Below are positions 1 to 5,208 of a DNA stretch of 7,676 nucleotides, piece by piece. This DNA comes from Bacteroidales bacterium (GTDB lineage Bacteria > Bacteroidota > Bacteroidia > Bacteroidales > F082). The translations under genes and the position numbers were made by a program. The stretch's first letter is position 1, and each line of letters starts with the position of its first letter. The stretch spans positions 1 through 7,676 of the forward strand of contig JAEEII010000010.1 of assembly GCA_016281295.1 (NCBI GenBank), written 5' to 3'. Below the pieces are notes generated by a model that did not search any database, had not been told where the DNA came from, and saw only the letters and a list, made by a program, of their open reading frames with translations.

Positions 1-20
1 AGAAGCCCATTCAAAGATGT

Positions 21-716
21 TCATAGTTGTACGGTTTTACCGATTTTGCGACCGACTTTCTCGGCTCTGGTTTTGATGATGAACGAGCCGAAGCCACGGA
101 GATACACATTTTCACCCTTGGCAGCATAGGTGAGGTAGAAGCGGACTGAGTCTCCACGTTCACCCCAGTTACCGATGGGAATGTTGACACCATAACTCGG
201 GTCGGTGGCATTGGAGTTGAAGACACCGATTTTGCGCTTGGTGATGTTGTAGGCTACTGCGATGAAGTTGGCCTCAGCAGGCTTGCCGATCAGCTCCGCT
301 ACGGCAGCTTCAGCGTTGAGGGTCAACTGACCATTGAGTTCGGAAATGATGCACTCCAGCATTGGCGACTCGATGCGCTCACCGTTGCCGATGCCTTCCA
401 ATTGTGTCAAGTCGACGGCCTTCACGTCATCGGTGATGGCGGCAGCCGCCGCCAACTGGTGGGTGAGCATATTACGGCGGGTCATGCCGCGATTGACTGA
501 TGGAAATAGAGATTGTAACTGCTCGTCCGAGAGTTGTGAGGCGAGCTGTTGCAAGTCTTTGAAGAAGTTGCGTTGCGTTTGCTGTGCAGCGGTATTGGCG
601 TTCCTTACAGATTGCGCGATGCCACGCATATAAGCAATGCCATTCCAGCTGGCTCCAATTACGGTTCCGACTTTTCCTTTGAAACCGCCCAAAATACCTT
701 GATTTATTTTTCCCAT
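21..716 (-). CDS. DUF6266-like protein, paralog D (mosaic, divergent C-terminus)
   Basis: 231 aa, and the last gene of the minus-strand array of four. The N-terminus is glycine-rich (GKINQGILGGFKGKVGTVIG), followed by SWNGIAYMRGIAQSV; residues 1-37 differ from paralog A at only two positions (5 and 12). A GMTRRN motif follows near residue 77 and a VDL segment near 100. After that, similarity to A, B and C fades: the LGNAxTxDLPDV and ISWD motifs are missing and the C-terminus is basic (RKIGKTVQL). No signal peptide, lipobox or convincing transmembrane helix is visible. It lies 34 bp downstream of paralog C, so the two are probably cotranscribed. The family assignment (DUF6266, Bacteroidetes-specific, function unknown) is recognised from the N-terminal signature. 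The ATG at 716 is chosen because all four paralogs start with the same MGKI. Confidence 0.85.
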   Translation of the reverse strand: MGKINQGILGGFKGKVGTVIGASWNGIAYMRGIAQSVRNANTAAQQTQRNFFKDLQQLASQLSDEQLQSLFPSVNRGMTRRNMLTHQLAAAAAITDDVKAVDLTQLEGIGNGERIESPMLECIISELNGQLTLNAEAAVAELIGKPAEANFIAVAYNITKRKIGVFNSNATDPSYGVNIPIGNWGERGDSVRFYLTYAAKGENVYLRGFGSFIIKTRAEKVGRKIGKTVQL

Positions 717-750
717 TGCTTTACTTGTTTTTTAGAGGTTAGACGTTTTG

Positions 751-1434
751 TTATTTACCCGTGCGAGGATTGCGCCTTTGGCGGGCGGGGCGTTCGCTCA
801 CACCCATTGTGCCGAAGCCTACGAGGACAATTTTGGAGCCTGTGCTCAGCATGAAGCCGCTGTATTCGTCCGAGCCTATGCCGAATGCATCGTGGTTGAG
901 GCTGAAAGATTGGGGACCAGATGCACCGACCGTTACCGTGGAATGCACGAGGAAGATTTTCTTCTGAGTGACATTGAACACACAGATGGTAGGGTACTCG
1001 TTTGCGTGCTGAGCGCGCCAATCATTTTCGGTTTCCCAAGAAATAATGACGTTGGAGCGTGAGGCAGTGATGGATACATCAGGTAGGTCTGCGGTAGGAG
1101 CGTTGCCCAATGAAGTGATGTCAGCCAAGTCTGCATGTTTGGCACCGTCGGCAATGATTGGATCAGTGGATAGTTGCTTGACTAGTAAGTTACGGCGGGA
1201 CATGCCCTTTGCTGAGTTGGGGAATAGGAAGACCAGTTGCTCGTAAGTCAGTTGACTGACGAGTTCCTGGACTTCTCTGAAGAAGTTACGCTGCGCTAAC
1301 TGTGCAGCGGTCTTGGGGTCTTTTTGTGATTGTGGAAGGCCGCGCATATAGGCAATGCCATTCCATGTGGAGCCAATAACGGTTCCTACTTTGCCTTGGA
1401 ATCCGCCTAAGATTCCTTGTCTTATTCTTCCCAT
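751..1434 (-). CDS. DUF6266-like protein, paralog C
   Basis: 227 aa, third gene of the array in transcription order. It has the family N-terminus (GRIRQGILGGFQGKVGTVIG, then STWNGIAYMRGLPQS), a GMSRRNLLVKQL motif in the middle, a linker with LGNAPTADLPDV, then a probable beta-rich C-terminal half with ISWE, NEYP and FSLNHDAFG, a conserved GFMLSTGSKIVLVGFGTMGV block, and a basic proline/arginine tail (PARQRRNPRTGK). The C-terminal half resembles A and B but not D. No catalytic motif or secretion signal is recognisable. The 124-bp leader upstream contains an 11-bp tandem repeat. No clear promoter was found, so it may be read together with B. Function unknown. Confidence 0.87.
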   Translation of the reverse strand: MGRIRQGILGGFQGKVGTVIGSTWNGIAYMRGLPQSQKDPKTAAQLAQRNFFREVQELVSQLTYEQLVFLFPNSAKGMSRRNLLVKQLSTDPIIADGAKHADLADITSLGNAPTADLPDVSITASRSNVIISWETENDWRAQHANEYPTICVFNVTQKKIFLVHSTVTVGASGPQSFSLNHDAFGIGSDEYSGFMLSTGSKIVLVGFGTMGVSERPARQRRNPRTGK

Positions 1435-1480
1435 ATTGTTGAAAGTTTAATGATAATAATTTGGTTAGTTTGCTTGCGAG

Positions 1481-1524
1481 GTTGGTACGGAGTTGGTACG
1501 GACTTGGTATAGACTTGAATTGGG
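1481..1524 (+). repeat. 11-bp tandem repeat between paralogs B and C
   Basis: Four consecutive 11-bp units: GTTGGTACGGA twice, exactly, then CTTGGTATAGA and a decayed CTTGAATTGGG. It lies in the leader of paralog C, about 45 bp upstream of its start codon. The rest of this 124-bp gap shows no recognisable promoter and only a weak hairpin plus T-run (minus strand, about 1530-1545) after paralog B. Confidence 0.75.
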
Positions 1525-1558
1525 TCTAAAAAGCGCCGATTTTGCTGTTCAAATTCCA

Positions 1559-2227
1559 TTACTTTTTAGGGGGTCTTGGGGGACGTTTGGTGACTATCAT
1601 GGTGCCGAAGCCGACCCATGGACGGTTTTGGCCGGTGGCGAACATGAAGCCTGAGAAGTCATCGCGCTCGCTCCCATAGGGTTTGATGTTGATTTCAAAG
1701 GATTGTTTGCCAGAGCCTTTAAGAACTACGGTTGAAGGGACGAGAAACAACTTCTGCTGAGTGATATTGGCCAGCATGATAACTGGATACTCGTCGGGGT
1801 GCTGGTCGCGGTAGTAGGTGGTTTCGTCCCAAGAGATTTGAAGGCCAGACCTTTTGACATCGACCTTGACCTTTGGCAAATCGGTTGTTGGGGCGTTGCC
1901 GAGGGTGCAGAGGTTGGCGAGGTCAACGGTTTTGGTGTCGTCAGAGACGACAGCGAAAGCGGCAAGTTGCTTGACTAACAGATTTCTGCGGGTCATGCCT
2001 TTGGGTCGCTTTGGGTAGATGGCTTTCAGATCATCGTCCGAGAGTTGGCCAGAAAGGGCAATCAGCTCTCTGAAGTAGCCTTGCTGCATTTTTTGTTTTG
2101 ATGACCTGCTTTTTTTGTAGGACTGCGGCAATCCTCTCATATAGTAAATACCATTCCATGAGGCGCCGACAACCGTGCCGACTTTGCCGCTGAAACCTCC
2201 TAAGATACCTTGTCTTATTTTTCCCAT
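1559..2227 (-). CDS. DUF6266-like protein, paralog B
   Basis: 222 aa, second gene of the array and the first after the terminator that follows A. It begins GKIRQGILGGFSGKVGTVVG and continues SWNGIYYMRGLPQS, with GMTRRNLLVKQLA near residues 77-90, LGNAPTTDLPKV in the linker, ISWDE near 130, DEYP near 145, and a FSGFMFATGQ...VGFGTMIV block before a proline/lysine-rich end (RPPRPPKK). Because an intrinsic terminator lies upstream, it should have its own promoter, but none of the TAnnTTTG type was found in its 160-bp leader. That leader carries six TTGA units close to the start codon. Biochemical role unknown; the layout of conserved N-terminus, variable middle and conserved GFGT end is shared with A and C. 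Confidence 0.87.
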   Translation of the reverse strand: MGKIRQGILGGFSGKVGTVVGASWNGIYYMRGLPQSYKKSRSSKQKMQQGYFRELIALSGQLSDDDLKAIYPKRPKGMTRRNLLVKQLAAFAVVSDDTKTVDLANLCTLGNAPTTDLPKVKVDVKRSGLQISWDETTYYRDQHPDEYPVIMLANITQQKLFLVPSTVVLKGSGKQSFEINIKPYGSERDDFSGFMFATGQNRPWVGFGTMIVTKRPPRPPKK

Positions 2228-2232
2228 AACGC

Positions 2233-2273
2233 TTGAGTGTTGAAGTGTTGATTGTTGAATTGTTTGAGATTGA
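2233..2273 (+). repeat. TTGA-rich low-complexity leader of paralog B
   Basis: The tetramer TTGA starts at 2233, 2240, 2248, 2255, 2264 and 2270 (spacings 7, 8, 7, 9, 6). On the coding strand this makes a C/A-rich, unstructured leader immediately upstream of the ATG of paralog B, with no Shine-Dalgarno sequence. Confidence 0.5.
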
Positions 2274-2300
2274 CTCGCTTTGCGTCGTCGAATCGGGGAT

Positions 2301-2319
2301 TTGCGGATCTAGCCCGCAA
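2301..2319. other. Small inverted repeat upstream of paralog B
   Basis: TTGCGG (2301-2306) and CCGCAA (2314-2319) form a 6-bp stem around a 7-base centre in the gap between the terminator of A and the start of B. It could be an operator or a leader hairpin, but a repeat of this size can arise by chance. Confidence 0.3.
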
Positions 2320-2340
2320 TGAGGGTAGGGGAGAGCCTTA

Positions 2341-2368
2341 AAAAAGCCGCCCGATTGGACGGCTTTTT
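2341..2368 (-). terminator. Bidirectional intrinsic terminator after paralog A
   Basis: AAAAAGCCG (2341-2349) pairs perfectly with CGGCTTTTT (2360-2368), with CC/GG pairing possible inside. On the minus strand the stem is followed by a T-run, so it should end transcripts of paralog A 19 bp after its stop codon. Because it is flanked by A and T on both sides it could also work on the plus strand. It splits the array into A alone and B-C-D. Confidence 0.85.
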
Positions 2369-2387
2369 GCAGGTTCCCGAGTCATGC

Positions 2388-3059
2388 TTAGTTGTGCTTT
2401 TTGAAACGGGCGGGACGCTTTGTTACACCCAAGGTGCCGAAGCCAACAAGGGCAATCTTAGAACCTGTGGCGAGCATGAAGCCGCTGAAGGTGTCGGTGG
2501 CTTCGCCGTAGGCGGCCAGACCGACATTGAACGATGCTTCACCGGATGCGCCGAAGGCCGTTGAGGAGTTGACCATGAAGACTTTCTTTTTCGTGACATT
2601 GATTACGAATACTGTCGGGTATTCGTTGGCATGTTCGGCGCGGAAGCCGTCGGCACCGTCCCACGAAATGGTCAGGTTCTCATCGGCTGCTACGATGGTG
2701 ACATCGGGCAGGTCGGCAGTGGCAGCATTGCCGAGAGAGTTGATGTTGCCGAGGTCGACACTTTTTGTGTCGCCATCGATGACTTTGAAAGTGGCGAGCT
2801 GCTTGACCAATGCATTGCGGCGGGTCATGCCGCTGGGCGCATTCGGGAATAGGAAGTTCAACTGCTCGTTAGAGAGCTGACCGACGATGTCCAGGACTTC
2901 TCTGAAGAAGCCACGTTGGATTTGTTGTCCAGCGGTTTTTGGGTTCTTGACGGATTGTGCGATGCCACGCATGTAGGCAATGCCATTCCAGCTGGCTCCA
3001 ATTACGGTTCCAACTTTTCCTTGGAATCCGCCTAAAATACCTTGCTTAATCTTTCCCAT
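2388..3059 (-). CDS. DUF6266-like protein, paralog A
   Basis: 223 aa, first gene of the array. It has the N-terminal glycine-rich signature (GKIKQGILGGFQGKVGTVIG, then ASWNGIAYMRGIAQSV), GMTRRNALVKQLA at residues 77-89, LGNAATADLPDV at 109-120, ISWD at 131-134, HANEYPTV at 143-150, and FSGFMLATGSK...LVGFGT at 191-209, ending in a basic tail. The N-terminal segment has glycines spaced GxxxG (10/14, 17/21), but no cleavable signal peptide follows. It is a monocistronic unit: a strong bidirectional hairpin terminator lies 19 bp after the stop codon. It is transcribed divergently from the M15-type peptidase at 3361, with about 300 bp between the two start codons. Function unknown; family call from the N-terminal signature. 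Confidence 0.88.
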   Translation of the reverse strand: MGKIKQGILGGFQGKVGTVIGASWNGIAYMRGIAQSVKNPKTAGQQIQRGFFREVLDIVGQLSNEQLNFLFPNAPSGMTRRNALVKQLATFKVIDGDTKSVDLGNINSLGNAATADLPDVTIVAADENLTISWDGADGFRAEHANEYPTVFVINVTKKKVFMVNSSTAFGASGEASFNVGLAAYGEATDTFSGFMLATGSKIALVGFGTLGVTKRPARFKKHN

Positions 3060-3220
3060 GTGATAATGTTTTTAGGGGTTAGTAAATGAGTGAACTAAAG
3101 GCCGTCGCCGTCATGGGCAAGCGCAGCAAATCATAATCTTTATATTGTTTTTGTGTGCGGCGTTTTATGCCTTGTTGGGCGACGGTTGAGCAAAAATAAT
3201 AGGAATATGGCAGAGTGGTG

Positions 3221-3260
3221 TTTTCTTGATTGTTTTTGATTGATTTTGACCGATTTTGAT
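3221..3260 (+). repeat. Four 10-bp phased repeats upstream of the M15 peptidase
   Basis: Consecutive 10-base units TTTTCTTGAT, TGTTTTTGAT, TGATTTTGAC and CGATTTTGAT, consensus NGNTTTTGAT. The period is one helical turn, so either the T-tracts bend the DNA in phase or a regulator binds one face. They end about 25 bp upstream of the candidate -7 element of the peptidase gene. Confidence 0.6.
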
Positions 3261-3285
3261 AGTGTTTTATGGGGATTTTTTGTAA

Positions 3286-3293
3286 TATTTTTG
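3286..3293 (+). promoter_or_regulatory. Candidate -7 element of the M15 peptidase gene
   Basis: TATTTTTG matches the Bacteroidetes TAnnTTTG -7 consensus. No TTG lies at the ideal 19-21 bp upstream; the nearest TTTG ends at 3258. It would give a transcript start around 3300, making the 9-bp repeats part of the 5' untranslated region of the gene starting at 3361. Confidence 0.4.
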
Positions 3294-3315
3294 CGGCGTG
3301 ATGTTGGTTGGTAAA

Positions 3316-3360
3316 GATAGGACTGATAGGACAAATAGGACTAATAAAACAATAAGGATT
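3316..3360 (+). repeat. 9-bp repeat array (upstream copy)
   Basis: Units GATAGGACT, GATAGGACA, AATAGGACT and AATAAAACA, then a decayed ATAAGGATT, directly abutting the peptidase start codon at 3361. Read in frame they would encode D/N-R-T triplets as an N-terminal extension from 3298 or 3301. The low-complexity character and the related array downstream argue that this is a non-coding repeat. Confidence 0.75.
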
Positions 3361-3723
3361 ATGGAATTGTCGAAGACATCGATGGAGAGACTGGAGGGCG
3401 TGGATGAACGCCTGAAGGCGATTGTGATTGAATGCGCTGTGCGGTGCAAATTCCCTTTCAATGTGTCTGAAGGGTTGCGCACAGTGGGGAAGCAGCGCGA
3501 GTATGTGAGGCAAGGGAAGTCGAGGACGATGAAATCAAAACACCTTATCGGGAAGGCAGTGGACTTGTACCCGCTGACGATGAACCGCAAGCAGGTGGAT
3601 TGGTCAAGGTTTGACGATTTGGCTGAATTGATGTTTCAGGTGGCCAGTGAGCAGGGCGTTGCTATAGTTTGGGGCGGAAATTGGAAGAGTTTTGTTGACA
3701 AGTCGCATTTTGAGATGGGATGA
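3361..3723 (+). CDS. M15-type (VanY/endolysin-like) zinc D,L-peptidase
   Basis: 120 aa from the ATG at 3361. It is predicted to cut peptide cross-links of peptidoglycan, as do M15C L-alanyl-D-glutamate endolysins and VanY-type carboxypeptidases. Visible motifs: SEGLRT (residues 35-41, usual substrate-side segment); SKHLIGKAVDLYP (59-71), with zinc ligands His61 and Asp68; and WGGNWKSFVDKSHFE (104-118), with His116 as third ligand and Asp113 at the DxxH catalytic-acid/base position, where VanX-type enzymes have Glu and the T5 endolysin has Asp. The length fits a single catalytic domain with no wall-binding domain, signal peptide or membrane segment, so release would need a holin or lysis. No holin is seen beside it. 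Start codons at 3298 and 3301 would add a repeat-encoded extension; 3361 is preferred. It is the only plus-strand gene. The family is clear; its biological role (phage relic, element-encoded lysin or housekeeping) is not. Confidence 0.88.
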   Translation: MELSKTSMERLEGVDERLKAIVIECAVRCKFPFNVSEGLRTVGKQREYVRQGKSRTMKSKHLIGKAVDLYPLTMNRKQVDWSRFDDLAELMFQVASEQGVAIVWGGNWKSFVDKSHFEMG

Positions 3724-3736
3724 GGGAAGAGGGGCA

Positions 3737-3763
3737 AATGGGACTAATAGGACTGATAGGATT
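3737..3763 (+). repeat. 9-bp repeat array (downstream copy)
   Basis: Three in-register units AATGGGACT, AATAGGACT and GATAGGATT, starting 13 bp after the peptidase stop codon. They are the same family and orientation as the array at 3316-3360, so the gene sits between direct copies of one minisatellite. Confidence 0.7.
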
Positions 3764-3822
3764 TAGAAATTGTTAGACTTCATCAAAGGAATAGTTCATT
3801 TTTTTCATTTTTTTGTTTGGAG

Positions 3823-3852
3823 GCCCAGCCGCGAGGTTCGGGCTTCTTTTTT
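3823..3852 (+). terminator. Intrinsic terminator of the M15 peptidase gene
   Basis: GCCC (3823-3826) pairs with GGGC (3840-3843), and GCC (3828-3830) with GGT (3835-3837) around a GCGA tetraloop; TTCTTTTTT follows. It acts on plus-strand transcripts only, because the minus-strand side of the stem has no T-run. The convergent gene ends at 3857, so the two units face each other here. Confidence 0.75.
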
Positions 3853-3856
3853 GCGT

Positions 3857-4420
3857 TTACCATTCCTTGTCGCAAAACTCTTGCAGGGTGTCATCTAATT
3901 TCAGTAATTGTTCGGTCAAACTCTTTGTACACATTATCGACAGCTTTTGGGCTACTATTGTGCGGCTATCTTTCTTTCTCTCCTTACTTTTGGTTTCTGT
4001 TCCGAAAGCTTGGCACAGGTTCTTGAAAGCTTCGAAAAACTCGTCTCTTTCTTCGCCAGTTGTAATGAACTTCAATGCGATGGGCATTGCTTTTTCCAAC
4101 ATGAGTTGAGGCGTGGATGTGTATTGCCTGAGTTTGGCTTCAATAAGGCTCTCGTATGTTACATTGTCCTTATTAGTGGTGGTCTTGAGGTAATCGATTG
4201 TTTCTTGAGAAAACCTGAAACATATATGTTTCCGCTCATGGCGGCTCCATCCAGTTAATTTGTAATTGTTCTTGCCTTTTAGTGCCAGAACTTCTTCGAG
4301 AAACAGAGAAACATTCTTTCCAGATTGCTTGGCACAGCTTTTAATCTTGTTAAGCAAGTCAACGTCCAAACTGATAACAATTCTGATTTTGTTTTCTTTT
4401 TTTCTTCCTCTTGTTTCCAT
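3857..4420 (-). CDS. Double ribbon-helix-helix-like DNA-binding protein
   Basis: 187 aa; no named family recognised. Residues 11-47 have the shape of a ribbon-helix-helix DNA-binding fold: a beta strand of alternating residues (KIRIVISLDV), an amphipathic helix (DLLNKIKSCAKQSG), a turn with N/S, and a second helix (SLFLEEVLAL). Residues 64-101 repeat the pattern: KHICFRFSQE, TIDYLKTTTNK, then TYESLIEAKLRQY. The C-terminal third (about 105-187) is helical and charged with KERKK near 146-150, perhaps a partner-binding or oligomerisation part. The N-terminal METRGRKKENK is basic, as is common for DNA-contacting arms. It is transcribed from a good Bacteroidetes promoter at 4442-4471. Because the 72-aa gene at 7195 has a closely matching promoter, this protein is a candidate regulator of both; that is inference. 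Alternatives are a mobilisation accessory (MobC-like) or partition protein. Confidence 0.75.
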   Translation of the reverse strand: METRGRKKENKIRIVISLDVDLLNKIKSCAKQSGKNVSLFLEEVLALKGKNNYKLTGWSRHERKHICFRFSQETIDYLKTTTNKDNVTYESLIEAKLRQYTSTPQLMLEKAMPIALKFITTGEERDEFFEAFKNLCQAFGTETKSKERKKDSRTIVAQKLSIMCTKSLTEQLLKLDDTLQEFCDKEW

Positions 4421-4441
4421 TCAAAAAATTACTTTAGGCTG

Positions 4442-4471
4442 CAAATATACAAAGAATATTAAAAATAACAA
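4442..4471 (-). promoter_or_regulatory. Bacteroidetes-type promoter of the double-RHH gene
   Basis: On the minus strand, TTG (4469-4471), 19 bp spacer, then TATATTTG (4442-4449) match the TTG-N19-TAnnTTTG consensus, placed 22 bp before the start codon. The upstream part CTTTTTTGTATTG is identical to that in the promoter at 7240-7269, and TTTGTAT occurs twice, 25 bp apart. Confidence 0.75.
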
Positions 4472-4563
4472 TACAAAAAAGTAAATAATTCATATTTCTT
4501 GGGTTCACCTCACGCCTGTGACCATCCTTTTCCCTTTGTTAATATTGGTTATTCTGAGAATGT

Positions 4564-5049
4564 TCAGGTCTCAATCGGTGTAAGGCCGTCGATGTGTTTG
4601 GCCTTACCGACAATGGCATATGCGAGGACGACACCACGTTTTGTAAGATCCAGGGCTGCAGCTGCTGTCGTCCCCGTTGAAATGCAGTTGTCGACAATCA
4701 TAATCCGGCCTTCAGGAAGTTCTTCGGTGAGATAGAGACCGAGATAGTCCTTTTGTACATTACCACCGTTTTTCTTGATGTCATAGAATGTCTCACGGAC
4801 AGCGCCTCGCATAATATCACAGACCTTGGCACCTGTCAGGCCTGCGATTTGTTCTGCAAGGTCCTTGGTATATGTGGCCACACCGGAATGGCCTGGCATC
4901 GGTATTAGGATAACATTAGGAGAAACGAACTTTGACATTTCGGCAGCTGCTCTTGAAATGCTTTTGGGATTACCGTTTTTCATTCCGTGAGCGATACTAT
5001 TTCTTCCATGGCTATAGTATTCACCAGTGGTAATGTAATTGTACTTCAT
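4564..5049 (-). CDS. Phosphoribosyltransferase-fold (ComF-like) protein
   Basis: 161 aa from the ATG at 5049. It should bind a 5-phosphoribosyl-1-pyrophosphate-type ligand. The PRPP loop is residues 115-128, RIMIVDNCISTGTT, in which the usual pair of acidic residues is Asp120-Asn121 rather than Asp-Asp. VILIPMPGH (46-54) matches the first strand and PPi-loop region of ComF-like members, followed by the helix YTKDLAEQIAGLTG. No zinc-binding cysteine cluster precedes the domain, so this is a stand-alone catalytic domain. The substrate cannot be told. A TTG at 5076 would add nine residues and has AAGGGG 9 bp upstream, so it is a real alternative start. The leader carries a large inverted-repeat structure (5093-5208). 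It lies between a methyltransferase gene and a DNA-binding gene on the same strand. Whether it serves nucleotide salvage, DNA uptake or element defence is open. Confidence 0.8.
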   Translation of the reverse strand: MKYNYITTGEYYSHGRNSIAHGMKNGNPKSISRAAAEMSKFVSPNVILIPMPGHSGVATYTKDLAEQIAGLTGAKVCDIMRGAVRETFYDIKKNGGNVQKDYLGLYLTEELPEGRIMIVDNCISTGTTAAAALDLTKRGVVLAYAIVGKAKHIDGLTPIET

Positions 5050-5092
5050 AGGGCTAAAGATTTGAGGATTAGACAAATTTTTTGCCCCTTCA

Positions 5093-5208
5093 AAGGGTTA
5101 AGTCTGATTAAGTGCAAGAACCTTCCAAAAAAATACCCTCAATGGAGGAAGATTTTTTTGGAAGCACCCATAGGGCCTGGTCTTGCTTCGTATCAGGATT
5201 AGACCCTT
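5093..5208. repeat. Large imperfect inverted repeat with perfect 13-bp core, leader of the phosphoribosyltransferase gene
   Basis: Core: 5122-5134 (CTTCCAAAAAAAT) is an exact reverse complement of 5152-5164, and CCTC/GAGG (5137-5140/5145-5148) pair inside it. Pairing continues outward in matching order: GCAAGA (5114-5119) with TCTTGC (5181-5186), a symmetric 5x5 internal loop, TGAT (5105-5108) with ATCA (5192-5195), and AAGGGT (5093-5098) with ACCCTT (5203-5208). A small CCC/GGG side arm lies at 5167-5175. On the minus strand the inner stems are followed by T-runs. It could be a leader RNA, a bidirectional terminator or a decayed palindromic element. Confidence 0.65.

Noticed and set aside
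334..1062. Plus-strand frames opposite paralogs C and D (334-633, 549-854, 748-1062)
   Set aside because: Shadows of strongly supported minus-strand paralogs; rich in Cys, Arg and Ser and without recognisable motifs.
1481..1524. CRISPR-like array
   Set aside because: The units are 11 bp and contiguous, without unique spacers, and no cas gene is present; the 9-bp and 10-bp repeats fail for the same reason.
3079..3513. 144-aa minus-strand frame overlapping the peptidase and its leader
   Set aside because: It is antisense to a gene with clear M15 motifs, and part of it is just the reverse reading of the 9-bp repeats (the P-I-S/C-P-I pattern). No family features.
3813..4258. Plus-strand hydrophobic frames opposite the double-RHH gene
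   Set aside because: They overlap the intrinsic terminator and lie antisense to a gene with a good promoter and start; the hydrophobicity comes from T-rich complement sequence.
4502..4523. Hairpin GGT(T)CAC/GTGACC as terminator of the phosphoribosyltransferase gene
   Set aside because: Only six pairs with a bulge and no T-run on the minus strand.
5065..5204. 10-bp direct repeats AGGATTAGAC (5065-5074, 5195-5204) as target-site duplication of a small transposon
   Set aside because: The repeats do not sit at the ends of the inverted repeat symmetrically; the right copy lies inside the outer pairing region, so a clean insertion is not supported.
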